Shown here: in pieces, positions 44,475 through 54,374 of the stretch
Layout of the letters: each line of letters starts with the position of its first letter
Position numbering within the stretch: position 1 is the stretch's first letter
The notes under the pieces: generated by a model
The model's database searches: none
Told to the model about the DNA's origin: nothing
What the model saw: the letters and a program-made list of their open reading frames with translations, nothing else
Translations under genes and position numbers: made by a program
Source: Wolfiporia cocos
Taxonomy: Eukaryota > Basidiomycota > Agaricomycetes > Polyporales > Phaeolaceae
Reading direction: 5' to 3'
Assembly (NCBI GenBank): GCA_029448655.1
Contig: JACCLO010000003.1
Coordinates: 930,001-994,000, forward strand
DNA length: 64,000 nucleotides

Positions 44475-45637
44475 GAACTTGGTGCTCTTCCACCCACCTC
44501 ACTCTAGTTAGCTCTGTGGGCTATGGGTGGTCTTGTCATCTACTGTACAAGACAGATACCTGTATGAGTATATTGATGTATGAGCTAGTGTATGAGGACA
44601 CCAGCAGCAGCAAGCAGGAGCTGGCTGAGACTCAACAATGGATCTGGCTGCATCGTGACCAGTGTGCCACAATATTGTCATGACCGTGCTTGTGACTGGG
44701 TGTTTCCTTTGTGAGATGGCATCCCGAATCTTAACCATCGCAATGTCTGCCCAGCGTTATGTGACTGGCATCGGTGACTGCTCTGGCCACTTGCAACTAC
44801 CATGTGTACTTGCCCCGCTGTCACTCACAATGACCAATCTGACACATGGGCATAGTCATTGATGCTCACAATTTGCTATCTCCTGCACTCATCCCGTTAA
44901 CTCACTCCTATTCCCACATCTGCTCTGAGCCCAGTGTCTCTGCTCTGAGTACTCAATATTTGTCATCCTTTGATTACGGTGCAAGATTAATATTCTTGTG
45001 GCTTTGCTCTCACAACTGTCCACATGTGTGTTGAGCTCCATGAGCACCTCCTCTTGTAGACACTTTCCTGCCAACTGTTGGAACATGGATTTGCCAAAGC
45101 TGAGCTTGCACATGCCTGGATGCCACACGCACCTCAGGAGTTGGGTATCATGTAGCCAAATATGGTACAAGGGGAAAATGGTATATAATAGCTCGATTTT
45201 ATGCACTGTACCTCATGTGATTGCCCTATGGCATCATCATGCCTGTGGACAAACATGCTCATCAAACTGATGTTTTGATTGCTCTGACACCAACCTCCCT
45301 GCACATCCTCCACAAGCTCTGCTACATTCCATGCCCACTTGGCATCCAGTGTAGCATGCTTCAACAGTCATTAGTGAGATGAACTCCATTGCTCCCCTTA
45401 TGTGGTCCTCCCCTGCACTACACTTGTTGCGTTTGCTCAGCAGCTGGCATCCCTTGTCTGAAATCTGATCTTGATCACAGTATGGGATATGATGGGAGCT
45501 GTACCTACTATCATCATTTATCTGCGTACTCAACGATTACCAATACTGATGCATTATGCTCTGCCAGCAGCTATCCTTTGACTGCTGTGCTGCAACTCTG
45601 GAGCACTCCATCTTGTCCTCATTCCAGTATTCTATGA
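44475..45637. other. Decayed sequence, nothing recognised
   Basis: Several minus-strand frames of 75-105 codons (44889-45206, 45134-45364, 45237-45533) run in different phases, as in an old pseudogene, but I could not identify the protein. Confidence 0.3.
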
Positions 45638-45642
45638 TGATC

Positions 45643-46118
45643 TGACACAAAATATAACCAACGTATGACTAACGCCCCGCCTATAACCTAACGTATAAGG
45701 CACAAGACCTAGCATCTTGAAAGGGTGACTGGATGGGTGTTGATAGATGACCCAAGGTAGACAGTAACCAAGTAGTTATGTTGACTACCAGTCTAGCACA
45801 CAGAGGTATGGAGTATCGATTGAGGGACTCGCCCCAATGCCAATGATATCAAGACTGAGGTAGTAAGACCTCAGTCGCTAGCTTATATACATGTGTTGCA
45901 CGCACTACTACTGTAAATACTGGCCCTAAAGTAAAGGTCCATGTGCAGGCGTTGTCATGCCACTGACTAAGCTATATCACCTGACCAGATGTACTATCTA
46001 CTGAGTACACTCGTACTGCTACACTACCAGGCACAGATCATGTGACTACAATGCATGAGATCCCTGGTTCGACCCAGGGAGGGGGATAATACTAAATATC
46101 ACAGAATAATCTGTGACA
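45643..46118 (-). mobile_element. Solo LTR, family EF (copy F)
   Basis: 476 bp, TGACACAA to CTGTGACA, target duplication TGATC at 45638-45642 and 46119-46123. TATATA box near 45890 and a hairpin GACTGAGGT/ACCTCAGTC (about 45851-45875). Close to the right end is a perfect T-arm-like CCCTGGTTCGACCCAGGG (46064-46081). Confidence 0.85.
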
Positions 46119-46123
46119 TGATC

Positions 46124-46428
46124 ACTGATCTATATGGGCCTTGCTGGAGACTTTCTTCTTATTCCAAGCCATTCAGGTATGTCCAAGCAAGTCTTGGATG
46201 AGCTCTCGCATTTGCTGAGAAAGGATATTCAGTGAGGCTGGTATACCTATCTAGCTCACCTTCTACTCTTGCTGCTTCCTTGGACTCTCGCTTGTATTCC
46301 CTCAGTGATGCACCACTATTCTGTGAGCATCTCCAATCAATGACATGCTACAGATGATTTATTCTCTGTCACTGCATATTGCGAAAATTCCACCAGTTCT
46401 CATTATCATACTACACATCATAGAGTTT
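46124..46428. other. Unassigned sequence
   Basis: A minus-strand stretch near 46160-46300 reads like a transposase fragment (REYKRESKEAARVEGELDRY) but is too short and broken to classify. Confidence 0.25.
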
Positions 46429-46640
46429 CAGTCAACTATCTTAATCTGCCAACTGCCCTTCACTTAAGAAATGGCAGTTGGGAGCTAGGTTTGCAAGCAG
46501 ATTAATCTGCTAACTGCGGCAGATTAATCTACTGTGACAATAAAATGATAAGTTCAAGATTTGAATCAGAGGCCTCACCAAAGGTAATAACTGTGCTGTT
46601 GCACATGCAATAACCAACTAAGCCATAGTGGCAATAATTA
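46429..46640 (-). repeat. tRNA-derived SINE-like copy, left arm of an inverted pair
   Basis: Minus-strand order: box A TGGCTTAGTTGG (46616-46627), box B GATTCAAATC (46560-46569), ATTTTATTGTCACAGTAG, AGATTAATCTGC, then GCAACTGCC-like segments. Complementary to the copy at 46921-47113. Confidence 0.5.
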
Positions 46641-46920
46641 CCTTCAACCAATCAAAAAAATATAACGCAAATTTTACACACAATTACCACAGATTATCAA
46701 GGTAACTAACTGCTACAACAAGCATAAAGAAACCAATGATAGCGGCAGCTTAATTTAGCATGCATGACCTGGAGCAACTCATCATGGGAAAGCTGAATAC
46801 ACTGGAATCACAGGTCTTTAGAGGAAGACTCATTTGTATTTGTGTTATGGAAGATATTAAACTGCAAAAATCAAGTTTACAAAATACTCTATATATTGCT
46901 TAAAAGTGTGCAGATACTAG

Positions 46921-47113
46921 TTGCACTGTAGCTCAGTTGGCTAATGTATGCTGCAATGCTCCTATTCTCATCTGTGCTAAGGTCCTTGGTTCAAATCCTG
47001 GATGCACCATTTTATTGTCACAGTAGATTGATCTGTGTGCAAAGCTAGCTTGCAACTGCCATTTCTTAAGCAAAGGACAGTTGGCAGATTGAGATAATTG
47101 ACTGAAGTCCCTC
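46921..47113 (+). repeat. tRNA-derived SINE-like copy, right arm of an inverted pair
   Basis: Box A TGTAGCTCAGTTGGC (46927-46941) and box B GGTTCAAATCC (46988-46998) are followed by a TGCACCA-like end, ATTTTATTGTCACAGTAG and a body ending TTGACTGAAG. The acceptor stem does not pair, so it is more likely a SINE head than a working tRNA gene. Confidence 0.5.
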
Positions 47114-47334
47114 CACTGCATGCGCGCATTGTGGACATGGTGGGTATGCCTGGAGTACAGCAGAGGCAGGGGCTCAGGCAAGGCATGGCATGGCAGTGGC
47201 AGGCAGAGCACAAAATATGAGATGTTTACTCATGAAGAGTAAAGGGTTCCAAAAATTGGCAACCAGCCACAGGAGTAGTCTGAATCGAGTTGCGCATCCC
47301 AATGATGCGTGCCACAAAGTGCACCAAAGGACAT

Positions 47335-48427
47335 TGTCACAGATTTATCTGGGGCTTACAGCATTTTTCCTACGATTATAGCAATTTACCTGGGATTTAT
47401 ACGTCTACCTACAAGTTATCTACGGGTTAACTCCCATTGCCACCACGACAAGCTCTTAACTGGGCTTATCACCACATGACCAGCTTACATAACGCTACGG
47501 CACCTTCCGGTCCAATAGCATAGTACGGCTACGTCATACAGGTCTCGCCCGTCAGAGCAAGACCAGCCATGTCATAGATCTTAGATCATAATGATAGGCC
47601 GAGCGCGGCACGCTCGCATAATAATGTCCACAAGTACAAACAGTGCCTCGCGGCCTTGTACTATTGGGTCGGCCTTCCCGGCTTCCCACCGCCATAAGAT
47701 CCTTGATCACAATGGCACCCCAGGCGCGCCACGCCTTCGCATAATAATGGCAACACGACCATACAGCACTATATTAGCATCAAGGCAATATCGCTATAGG
47801 TCACGGCCTCCTCGGCCTCCCACGGACTCGGCGTTCTCCAAGTCCCGGGCTTCTGCCATCACGGCGTTGCCCAAACACCGGTCCTCGCCTCACGGCTAAG
47901 ACCAACATATGTTCCGGTAACCTTCCGGTCCGGACATATCACATGCTACGGTACCTAACGGTCCAATAGCATAACGACCTCGGCGTCTCGCCTTGGTCAT
48001 CCAACGAAGCACGGCCAATCGCCATTATGCCGCAAGGTATCCGGCAACCGGCTTCACCTATACCCGGGCTGCGCCCGCGTTAGTATCACAATAAAGACAT
48101 AATCCCTCTATTACGATTGGGTCGGCCATTAGGGCCTTCCACGGCCATTCTAGATAGAGTAACTAAACATCAGATAAGATAAGCTTCGCCACTTGGCAAA
48201 GCCACATAACCCGGTAAGGACATAGCTAGCTAGTAGCACGTGACCTTCCCGCACACATGTATATAAGTAGGAGCCAAGCGCTCTTTAACTTTAGTTCTAT
48301 TCTTCTCGGCGTACGCCGTAGAAGAACCTCCTACCTCCTATTGCGTCTGATAACCTCTTCCTCACCTAAGTCGCCTAGTTCATCGCAGGATACTGGCTTG
48401 GTGAGTCCCACAGAGCCATCTGTGTCA
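47335..48427 (+). mobile_element. Solo LTR, family C
   Basis: 1093 bp, TGTCACAG to CTGTGTCA, target duplication GACAT at 47330-47334 and 48428-48432. TATATAAG near 48260, a hairpin with AGGAGC and GCTCTT, and a U5-type hairpin around GGCGTACGCC. Confidence 0.9.
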
Positions 48428-48432
48428 GACAT

Positions 48433-49118
48433 GACGCTTACTTTGTGCATGCACACCCAGTTTCAGAGGACCGGAGGACACATCTCAACCCACACCCCAT
48501 ACTACACCTGCCAGGCCCTCTGCCACAATGGGAGCCACAGTGTCATTGGGTGGTCTGGAGGGCTACAGCCTGTGAGAGATTGCTGGTCATCCTCCTGGGC
48601 CGTTTCAGGCCTGGCCCAGCTAGGGCACTGTTGCTGGCATTGAACTATCCTGCTGGTATCGAACGTTCAGGCCTTCCCACTCGTGGAGGGGGCGCACAGG
48701 GCGTCCTGTGCATGGTGAGGATTGCGGCCTTCATGCTGTGGCTGGTTGTGAGGAGAAAAGAGGACGCACTGGTAGTGGCGGTGCCCTCGATTAGGCAATT
48801 GTGGATGGGCTACCGCGAGTCGCCTACTTTTGCAATTGCTCGAGCTCTTCGTGAGTGTTTCTCCCGGATTCTGTTCCGAGGATATGGTATGTTTCTGCTG
48901 CCGTTCTTGCCCGTGCGAGCAACTTAGCCTTCCATCTCGTCCAGATCGAATCGTCACGTGCATGTTTGCCCGACGATGAGGGAAGTTGAAGAGGTAATAA
49001 CCTTACACCTGTACATCAGACATGCAGAATTGTACAACTCGTTGCTGCGCTTTCAATACCCTTAATCTTCCATGCCTTGAGCCGACGGCCAAGAAACCCT
49101 GCATCAGAATGCTAATGA
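48433..49118. other. GC-rich interval, nothing recognised
   Basis: A 160-codon plus frame (48445-48927) and an antisense 98-codon frame (48667-48963) overlap; neither has a domain or intron signals. Possibly unique host DNA. Confidence 0.3.
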
Positions 49119-49181
49119 TTTACCCATAGTGATGTGCTGGCCCGGCCTGGCCTGAAAGCCCCCAGCCTTGGCCTGGCTTTG

Positions 49182-49799
49182 TGACACAGACTAGACTGTG
49201 GGACTCACACTATAACCTAATAAGCGACTTGAAGGAGTTGCTGGAGGTTGGTGAGGAGGCTAGTAGGCGCAAGCAGAGATGATATGTAACTGTGCGAATG
49301 CAGAGAACAAATCTAAGGCTTATCCGCAGTGATAGCCCTACTTATATACATGCTTTGTTTGGTTACCGGTAAGGGAGCCAAACATGAAGGTGGTCTGTGC
49401 GCAGACATAACTAATATGGTTAAGTCGTAAACTACAATAGACCATGTGCGCCGGTAATGGCCGCACCAGTAAGATCGTTTGTTTGGACTGTAGGTCCATG
49501 TTGTGGAAGTGGCTGTAGCTACGTTAGTAAGCCATGCATGTGATTCTTATATACCGGCATCGGGATATGAGTAAGGCGCGTGACACCGGAGGTTAGTCCG
49601 CTGAGTCATTGACGCGTACAAACGTGTTATGTACGTGTTGTTATGACAAGTGGACGTATACCGCGTTGTGTACGTGTTGTTTGGTTGCGTGTACGTGTAG
49701 ACGGGCGCTTAGCAGCGTAAATGTCTACAAGGTCGTATAAATACCAGATAAATAGGTAAAAATACGGGAAAAATAGTGGCATGTCCCAAATCTGTGACA
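49182..49799 (-). repeat. 3' LTR of gypsy-2
   Basis: 618 bp, TGACACAG to CTGTGACA. Appears identical to 58409-59026. Confidence 0.93.
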
Positions 49800-49812
49800 T
49801 TACCCCCTCTTC
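49800..49812 (-). promoter_or_regulatory. Polypurine tract of gypsy-2
   Basis: Sense strand GAAGAGGGGGTAA directly before the 3' LTR, 26 bases after the pol stop codon. Confidence 0.65.
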
Positions 49813-49838
49813 AGGTTTCATTGTCCCTAATGGAACGA

Positions 49839-52800
49839 TTACTTTCCTGTGGAGCCGAAACCACCAGTACCGCGCTCGGATTTAATCTTTTCAAAGTAAG
49901 ATTTTCCGTGTAGCGTAATGTGCGGGTCCTTAGCAACTTCGCAGATGAGCTGGGCAATCTTATCACCGGCCCGAATATCGATAGATATGTCGGAGTGATT
50001 CCGGAGAATGATGATTGCTTCGCCTTGATAATCGTGGTCGATGACGCCACCCATTACGTCTATGCCTTTGCGTGCGAGACTAGAGCGGGGGGCGATACGT
50101 CCGTAAGTGCCGAAAGGTACCTGGATCTTCAGTTTGGTGTTGTATTCTGTCTGCCCGTGAGCTGGCAGAACGTCGCCTATTGCAGTGTACAGGTCAAACC
50201 CAACCGAGTCCTTGGTTCCCTTTTCCGGCATTCGGCCGCCTTCACCGACTACGATTTTCAAGTCCGCGTTTTGGTTAATGTCTGCTGACATCCACCCCCC
50301 GTCGGGGTGTCTAACCATGCGCTGCTTGGGATCTTTCGCAAATTCTTCGCGATACTGCGGCCAGTCGTCTGGCCACGTGCATTCGTCGGCTTCCCAGTCG
50401 TCGCTGTCAGGGTCGAAGACGTGAACTGCTTCTTTCCTTCTAGCTGAGCGCCTGAGGGGGACATCCTGCATTGGAATGGCGTGTGAAGCCTTGTATTCCT
50501 GCAGAATGTCGTATGCCGTGTCGAGATCGGCTTCGCGTACCCAGGAGTCGTCATTGATACCGAACCCTTTCCATCGGATTCTGTATTCAACTCTTCCTGC
50601 ACGGAGACGATGATCTAAGATCTTCTCAACTTCCCATAACTCCTCGCCGTCGACCATTTCTGGTTGAGGCTCTGGTTTTTTCTGATGCACCGGGTCCTTG
50701 TACATGACCAACTTGGAAGCGTGAAATACTGGGTGATAGGCCCTGTATTGCTCGTCCATATATACCCTAAAGGTGACCGGCGATAATTGTTCAATTATCT
50801 TAAATGGTCCCAAATAGCGTGGACTAAGACTTCTTTCGGAGTCTTGCCAGCTACGGGCGTCAACGAGAACTTTGTCGCCGACTTTAAACGGTACCGAGCG
50901 CTTATGTTGATCGTAGTACCAAGACCAGCGTTCGGCAGCCAATTTCATTGCTGCCTTAGCTTGTTCTTGTGCTGACCATCGTTCGTAAGCAATGACATTT
51001 AGGTCCGTGTATGGTGTTGGACGTAAATTTGTAGGTCCTGCATTAGGGTGCCTTCCTAGTTCGACAAAGAATGGGCTATTCTTTGTTGTCTCACTAGCCG
51101 CGTTGTTGTACGCGAATTCAGCCGTTGGGAGAAACCATGACCAGTTATCCTTTTGAATAACATCGATGTAACATCTAAGATATTGTTCCAGGATCTGGTT
51201 AACTCTCTCCGTCTGGCCATCCGCTTGCGGGTGATAGGCGGTTGTCATTGACCGTTGGATTCCCAATTGCTCACACCATCCCTTGAATAAGGTGGCTGCG
51301 AATTGCGGGCCTCTATCCGAAATGATTTGTTTCGGAAGTCCGTGGTTCGGATAAATCCGAAGGTACAGGAGGTTCGCTAATTCTTTTGCCGTTATCTTGT
51401 CTGACGTGGGAATGAAGTGTGCTCGTTTGGTAAGCCGGTCCACTATTACCATAATAGCATTGAATTGTTTCAATTCGCCGCTGGGCGGTAGGTGGACGAT
51501 AAGGTCAATTGTGACGGTGTCCCAAGGTGCTTCCGGAACTGGGAGCGGTTGCAGGGGTCCGTACGGGGTCTGGTTGTGGTTCTTCATGCGTTGACATGTG
51601 TCACAACCTTCCACGTATTGCTTTACCATCGTGGTCATTCCAGGCCACCAGTAATTACGTGATAGAAGTTCATAGGTCTTCCATCGTCCGAAGTGTCCGG
51701 CCGTCACATGGTCATGATGTAACTCCAGAATCTTCGTGCGCAATTCCTTAGGCTCTTTTGGAACGTACACTTTTCCTCGTCTGAGGAGTAATCCGGCCTC
51801 CATGTTCCATTCCTGGAGATCTTTACCGAATTCCTTGGGACCACTTTTCAGTAGTTCCTGGTAATCCTTGGTAATTTGATCGTCCATGAGGGCTTGTCGG
51901 ATTTGTCGGAGAAGGTCCTCGTCGCCTGATTGTATCTCCTGCTGTGACGCTTCTAGCGCCCTAACCGTAAAGTATTCCGGTTTCAGCAAAATTTGATCGC
52001 GATTGTCGAGTTCCACCCCCTCTTCATGGTCTGGCCTCCGTGACAGAGGATCAGCCGTAAGCATTGTTTTACCGGGTTTGTGACACATGGTGAAGTTGAA
52101 CCTTGTCAGGTAAAGACTCCAACGTTCCTGCCTCCGGGTTAGCCGTTGTGCCGATTTGAAATATGTCAGATTGAGATGATCCGACCATACTTCGAATTTA
52201 TGTGGATGTCCCTCGAGGTAATGTCTCCATTCCTCTAGAGCGCGGATGATTGCGAGCAACTCCTTATCGTAAATCTCATAGTTCCTTTCGGGTGCTGATA
52301 GAGATTTCGAGTAAAAGGCTACCGGATGCCAGAGCTTATCCTCCGAAGAGTATTGCGATAGCACTGCACCAGTTGCGTAATCGGAAGAATCCGCTTCCAT
52401 GCGGAACGGGGATTCCTGATCTGGGATCCGGAGTATTGGAGCCGATGTGAAAGCTTCCTTGAGAGTTTGGAAGGCTTCCGCTTGTTCGGGTCCCCAATTC
52501 CACTGCGTGTTTTTCTTGGACAGTTCGGTTAACGGCTTAACCACTTTGGAGAAGTCTTTAATGAACCGACGGTAGTAGTTGGCGAAGCCAACAAAGGCTT
52601 GGACGTCCTTCACCTTGGCAGGTGTAGGCCAGTCCATGACACCGGCTACCTTCTTAGGGTCCATTTCGACTTTTCCTTTGGAAATGATCATTCCCAGGTA
52701 TTCAATACTGCTTTGTTCGAAGAAGCACTTTTCAGGCTTCGCGAACAAGTCGTTGTCTTGCAAGATTTGTAATACTTGCTTGACAATACGACGGTGTTCC

Positions 52801-54374
52801 AACAGGTCGTTTCCGAACACAAGGATGTCGTCTAGGTAGACAATGACCTTTCCTTCTCTGATAAGGTCACCTAGAATATCGTTCATCATGTGTTGGAACG
52901 TGCTGGGTGCATTACAAAAACCGAAGTACATGACTACAGCTTCGTAAAGGCCGTTAGGCGTAATGAATGCGGTCTTCCATTCATCTCCCTCCTTGATTCT
53001 TACGTTGTTGTAACCCCAACGCAAGTCGAGCTTCGTAAATATCGAAGCCTGGCTAAGCTTATCGATAAGCTCGTCTATGCGTGGGAGAGGGTACCTGTTT
53101 TTAATGGTCAAGTCGTTTACTTTTCGGTAATCGACTACCATTCGGGCTCCGCCGTCTTTTTTAGGGACGAAGAAGACCGGGCTCGCGATCGGGGATTTCG
53201 AGTGTCGGATGTAGCCCTTCCGTAACTCTTCCTGAATCCACTGATCTAGCGAGTTCGCTTCCTGAGGAGACATCTTGTATGCCTTACTCGGGGGCGGTAG
53301 TACCGCGTCATCGGGGAAGTCGATGGCGTGGTCATATGGTTTCCGTTCGGGCATCCTTTCGGACGCGCGTTGAGAAAATACCGTGGGACCAAACTCCTGG
53401 TATTCCTCCGGAACCAATGATTTCCATTTCTGGAGATCCGCATCTGTCAGGAATTCATCATCCGACTTCTCCGTTATCGACTGAATGGCATCGATAAGGA
53501 GTTCCGTTCCTTCGTCAAGGGTGTTCACCCAAGCGACAAAGGGATTCTCCGGCTCCTCTAAGCCGAGGAAATCTATTGGAAAGTCATTGATGATCTGATA
53601 GATGTTGCGGGGTTCGATTTCGTCCTCTTCCTCAGAAATCGAAACCCGTTTGCCATGTTTGCATTTTTCCGTACACCGATATGTGAAGGTTCCTTCCGGC
53701 CAGTTGAAGTCCGGGTTGTGTTTCAGGAACCAATCATATCCGAGGATCACATCCGCATTCTGTACGTCCATTACGTACAAGAATTCGGTGGACTTGTGTT
53801 CCTCGTGTACCATATAAGCTTTTACTGCCATATTGATATTACCGGCGGTATTAGAGGTACCGTCGGCGTTGCGAATCTCGAGAGGTGAAGGTAGCTTCTG
53901 AGTGACTAACTTCTCCTCGTGTACGAGTTTCTTATCTATGACGCTTATTGATGCACCGGTGTCGATTAATGCCATGACGTTAACTTTCTTTCCATATACC
54001 CACAGTTCCACTTCGATAGAGAACGATTTATTGTCGTCTCGAGAATCGTTTCCATGTACATTATACAAAGTGAAAAATTTCAACGCGAGCGGGTCAGGAT
54101 AAAAGTTTTTTACAGGAGGGGCACGTGTAGCTAGTGTCCTTGTCCTCCGGGCAAAGTCCATTGCCGAGTTTCCGAATATACCGAGATGGGATACCGGGTG
54201 ACGTACGACCGCCTTATCTTCCCACGAGATAAGGGGTCTCTGTGAAGCCTCTTCGTAGAGGTGCGCTTCTTCGGGGCGCTGTACACTCCCAGCCGCTGCG
54301 GGGCTGGTGTGTTCTTCACAGAACGTCTTCGAGACGTGTGGTTGGGGCGAGGGGAACCGAGATGGTCCCGACAT
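49839..54374 (-). CDS. gypsy-2 Pol: protease, reverse transcriptase, RNase H, integrase, chromodomain, dUTPase
   Basis: 1511 residues in the +1 frame relative to gag, overlapping its end by 59 nt. Protease DTG at 138-140 (MALIDTGASISVID). Reverse transcriptase with YLDD at 513-516 and YFGFCNAPSTFQ. RNase H (EADSSDYATGA, YDKELLAIIRALEEW). Integrase with an HHCC finger (about 880-925, ending CDTCQRMK) and a DDE core (VTIDLIV, ISDRGPQF, QTERVNQ). Chromodomain at about 1245-1295 (WEVEKILDHRL, IRWKGFG). The C-terminal about 145 residues are a dUTPase with five motifs: VGFDLYTA, PRSSLA, GVIDHDYQGE, GDKIAQLI and GTGGFGSTGK at the very end. A dUTPase after the chromodomain differs from gypsy-1 and from the retroviral positions I know. 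No stop or lost catalytic residue was seen. Confidence 0.95.
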   Translation of the reverse strand: MSGPSRFPSPQPHVSKTFCEEHTSPAAAGSVQRPEEAHLYEEASQRPLISWEDKAVVRHPVSHLGIFGNSAMDFARRTRTLATRAPPVKNFYPDPLALKFFTLYNVHGNDSRDDNKSFSIEVELWVYGKKVNVMALIDTGASISVIDKKLVHEEKLVTQKLPSPLEIRNADGTSNTAGNINMAVKAYMVHEEHKSTEFLYVMDVQNADVILGYDWFLKHNPDFNWPEGTFTYRCTEKCKHGKRVSISEEEDEIEPRNIYQIINDFPIDFLGLEEPENPFVAWVNTLDEGTELLIDAIQSITEKSDDEFLTDADLQKWKSLVPEEYQEFGPTVFSQRASERMPERKPYDHAIDFPDDAVLPPPSKAYKMSPQEANSLDQWIQEELRKGYIRHSKSPIASPVFFVPKKDGGARMVVDYRKVNDLTIKNRYPLPRIDELIDKLSQASIFTKLDLRWGYNNVRIKEGDEWKTAFITPNGLYEAVVMYFGFCNAPSTFQHMMNDILGDLIREGKVIVYLDDILVFGNDLLEHRRIVKQVLQILQDNDLFAKPEKCFFEQSSIEYLGMIISKGKVEMDPKKVAGVMDWPTPAKVKDVQAFVGFANYYRRFIKDFSKVVKPLTELSKKNTQWNWGPEQAEAFQTLKEAFTSAPILRIPDQESPFRMEADSSDYATGAVLSQYSSEDKLWHPVAFYSKSLSAPERNYEIYDKELLAIIRALEEWRHYLEGHPHKFEVWSDHLNLTYFKSAQRLTRRQERWSLYLTRFNFTMCHKPGKTMLTADPLSRRPDHEEGVELDNRDQILLKPEYFTVRALEASQQEIQSGDEDLLRQIRQALMDDQITKDYQELLKSGPKEFGKDLQEWNMEAGLLLRRGKVYVPKEPKELRTKILELHHDHVTAGHFGRWKTYELLSRNYWWPGMTTMVKQYVEGCDTCQRMKNHNQTPYGPLQPLPVPEAPWDTVTIDLIVHLPPSGELKQFNAIMVIVDRLTKRAHFIPTSDKITAKELANLLYLRIYPNHGLPKQIISDRGPQFAATLFKGWCEQLGIQRSMTTAYHPQADGQTERVNQILEQYLRCYIDVIQKDNWSWFLPTAEFAYNNAASETTKNSPFFVELGRHPNAGPTNLRPTPYTDLNVIAYERWSAQEQAKAAMKLAAERWSWYYDQHKRSVPFKVGDKVLVDARSWQDSERSLSPRYLGPFKIIEQLSPVTFRVYMDEQYRAYHPVFHASKLVMYKDPVHQKKPEPQPEMVDGEELWEVEKILDHRLRAGRVEYRIRWKGFGINDDSWVREADLDTAYDILQEYKASHAIPMQDVPLRRSARRKEAVHVFDPDSDDWEADECTWPDDWPQYREEFAKDPKQRMVRHPDGGWMSADINQNADLKIVVGEGGRMPEKGTKDSVGFDLYTAIGDVLPAHGQTEYNTKLKIQVPFGTYGRIAPRSSLARKGIDVMGGVIDHDYQGEAIIILRNHSDISIDIRAGDKIAQLICEVAKDPHITLHGKSYFEKIKSERGTGGFGSTGK

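Noticed and set aside
46923..47010. Functional tRNA gene
   Set aside because: Box A and box B are good, but the acceptor arms do not pair and the same unit recurs as a dispersed repeat.
48445..48927. 160-codon plus frame as a gene
   Set aside because: No domain and no intron signals, with an overlapping antisense frame; kept only as an unassigned interval.
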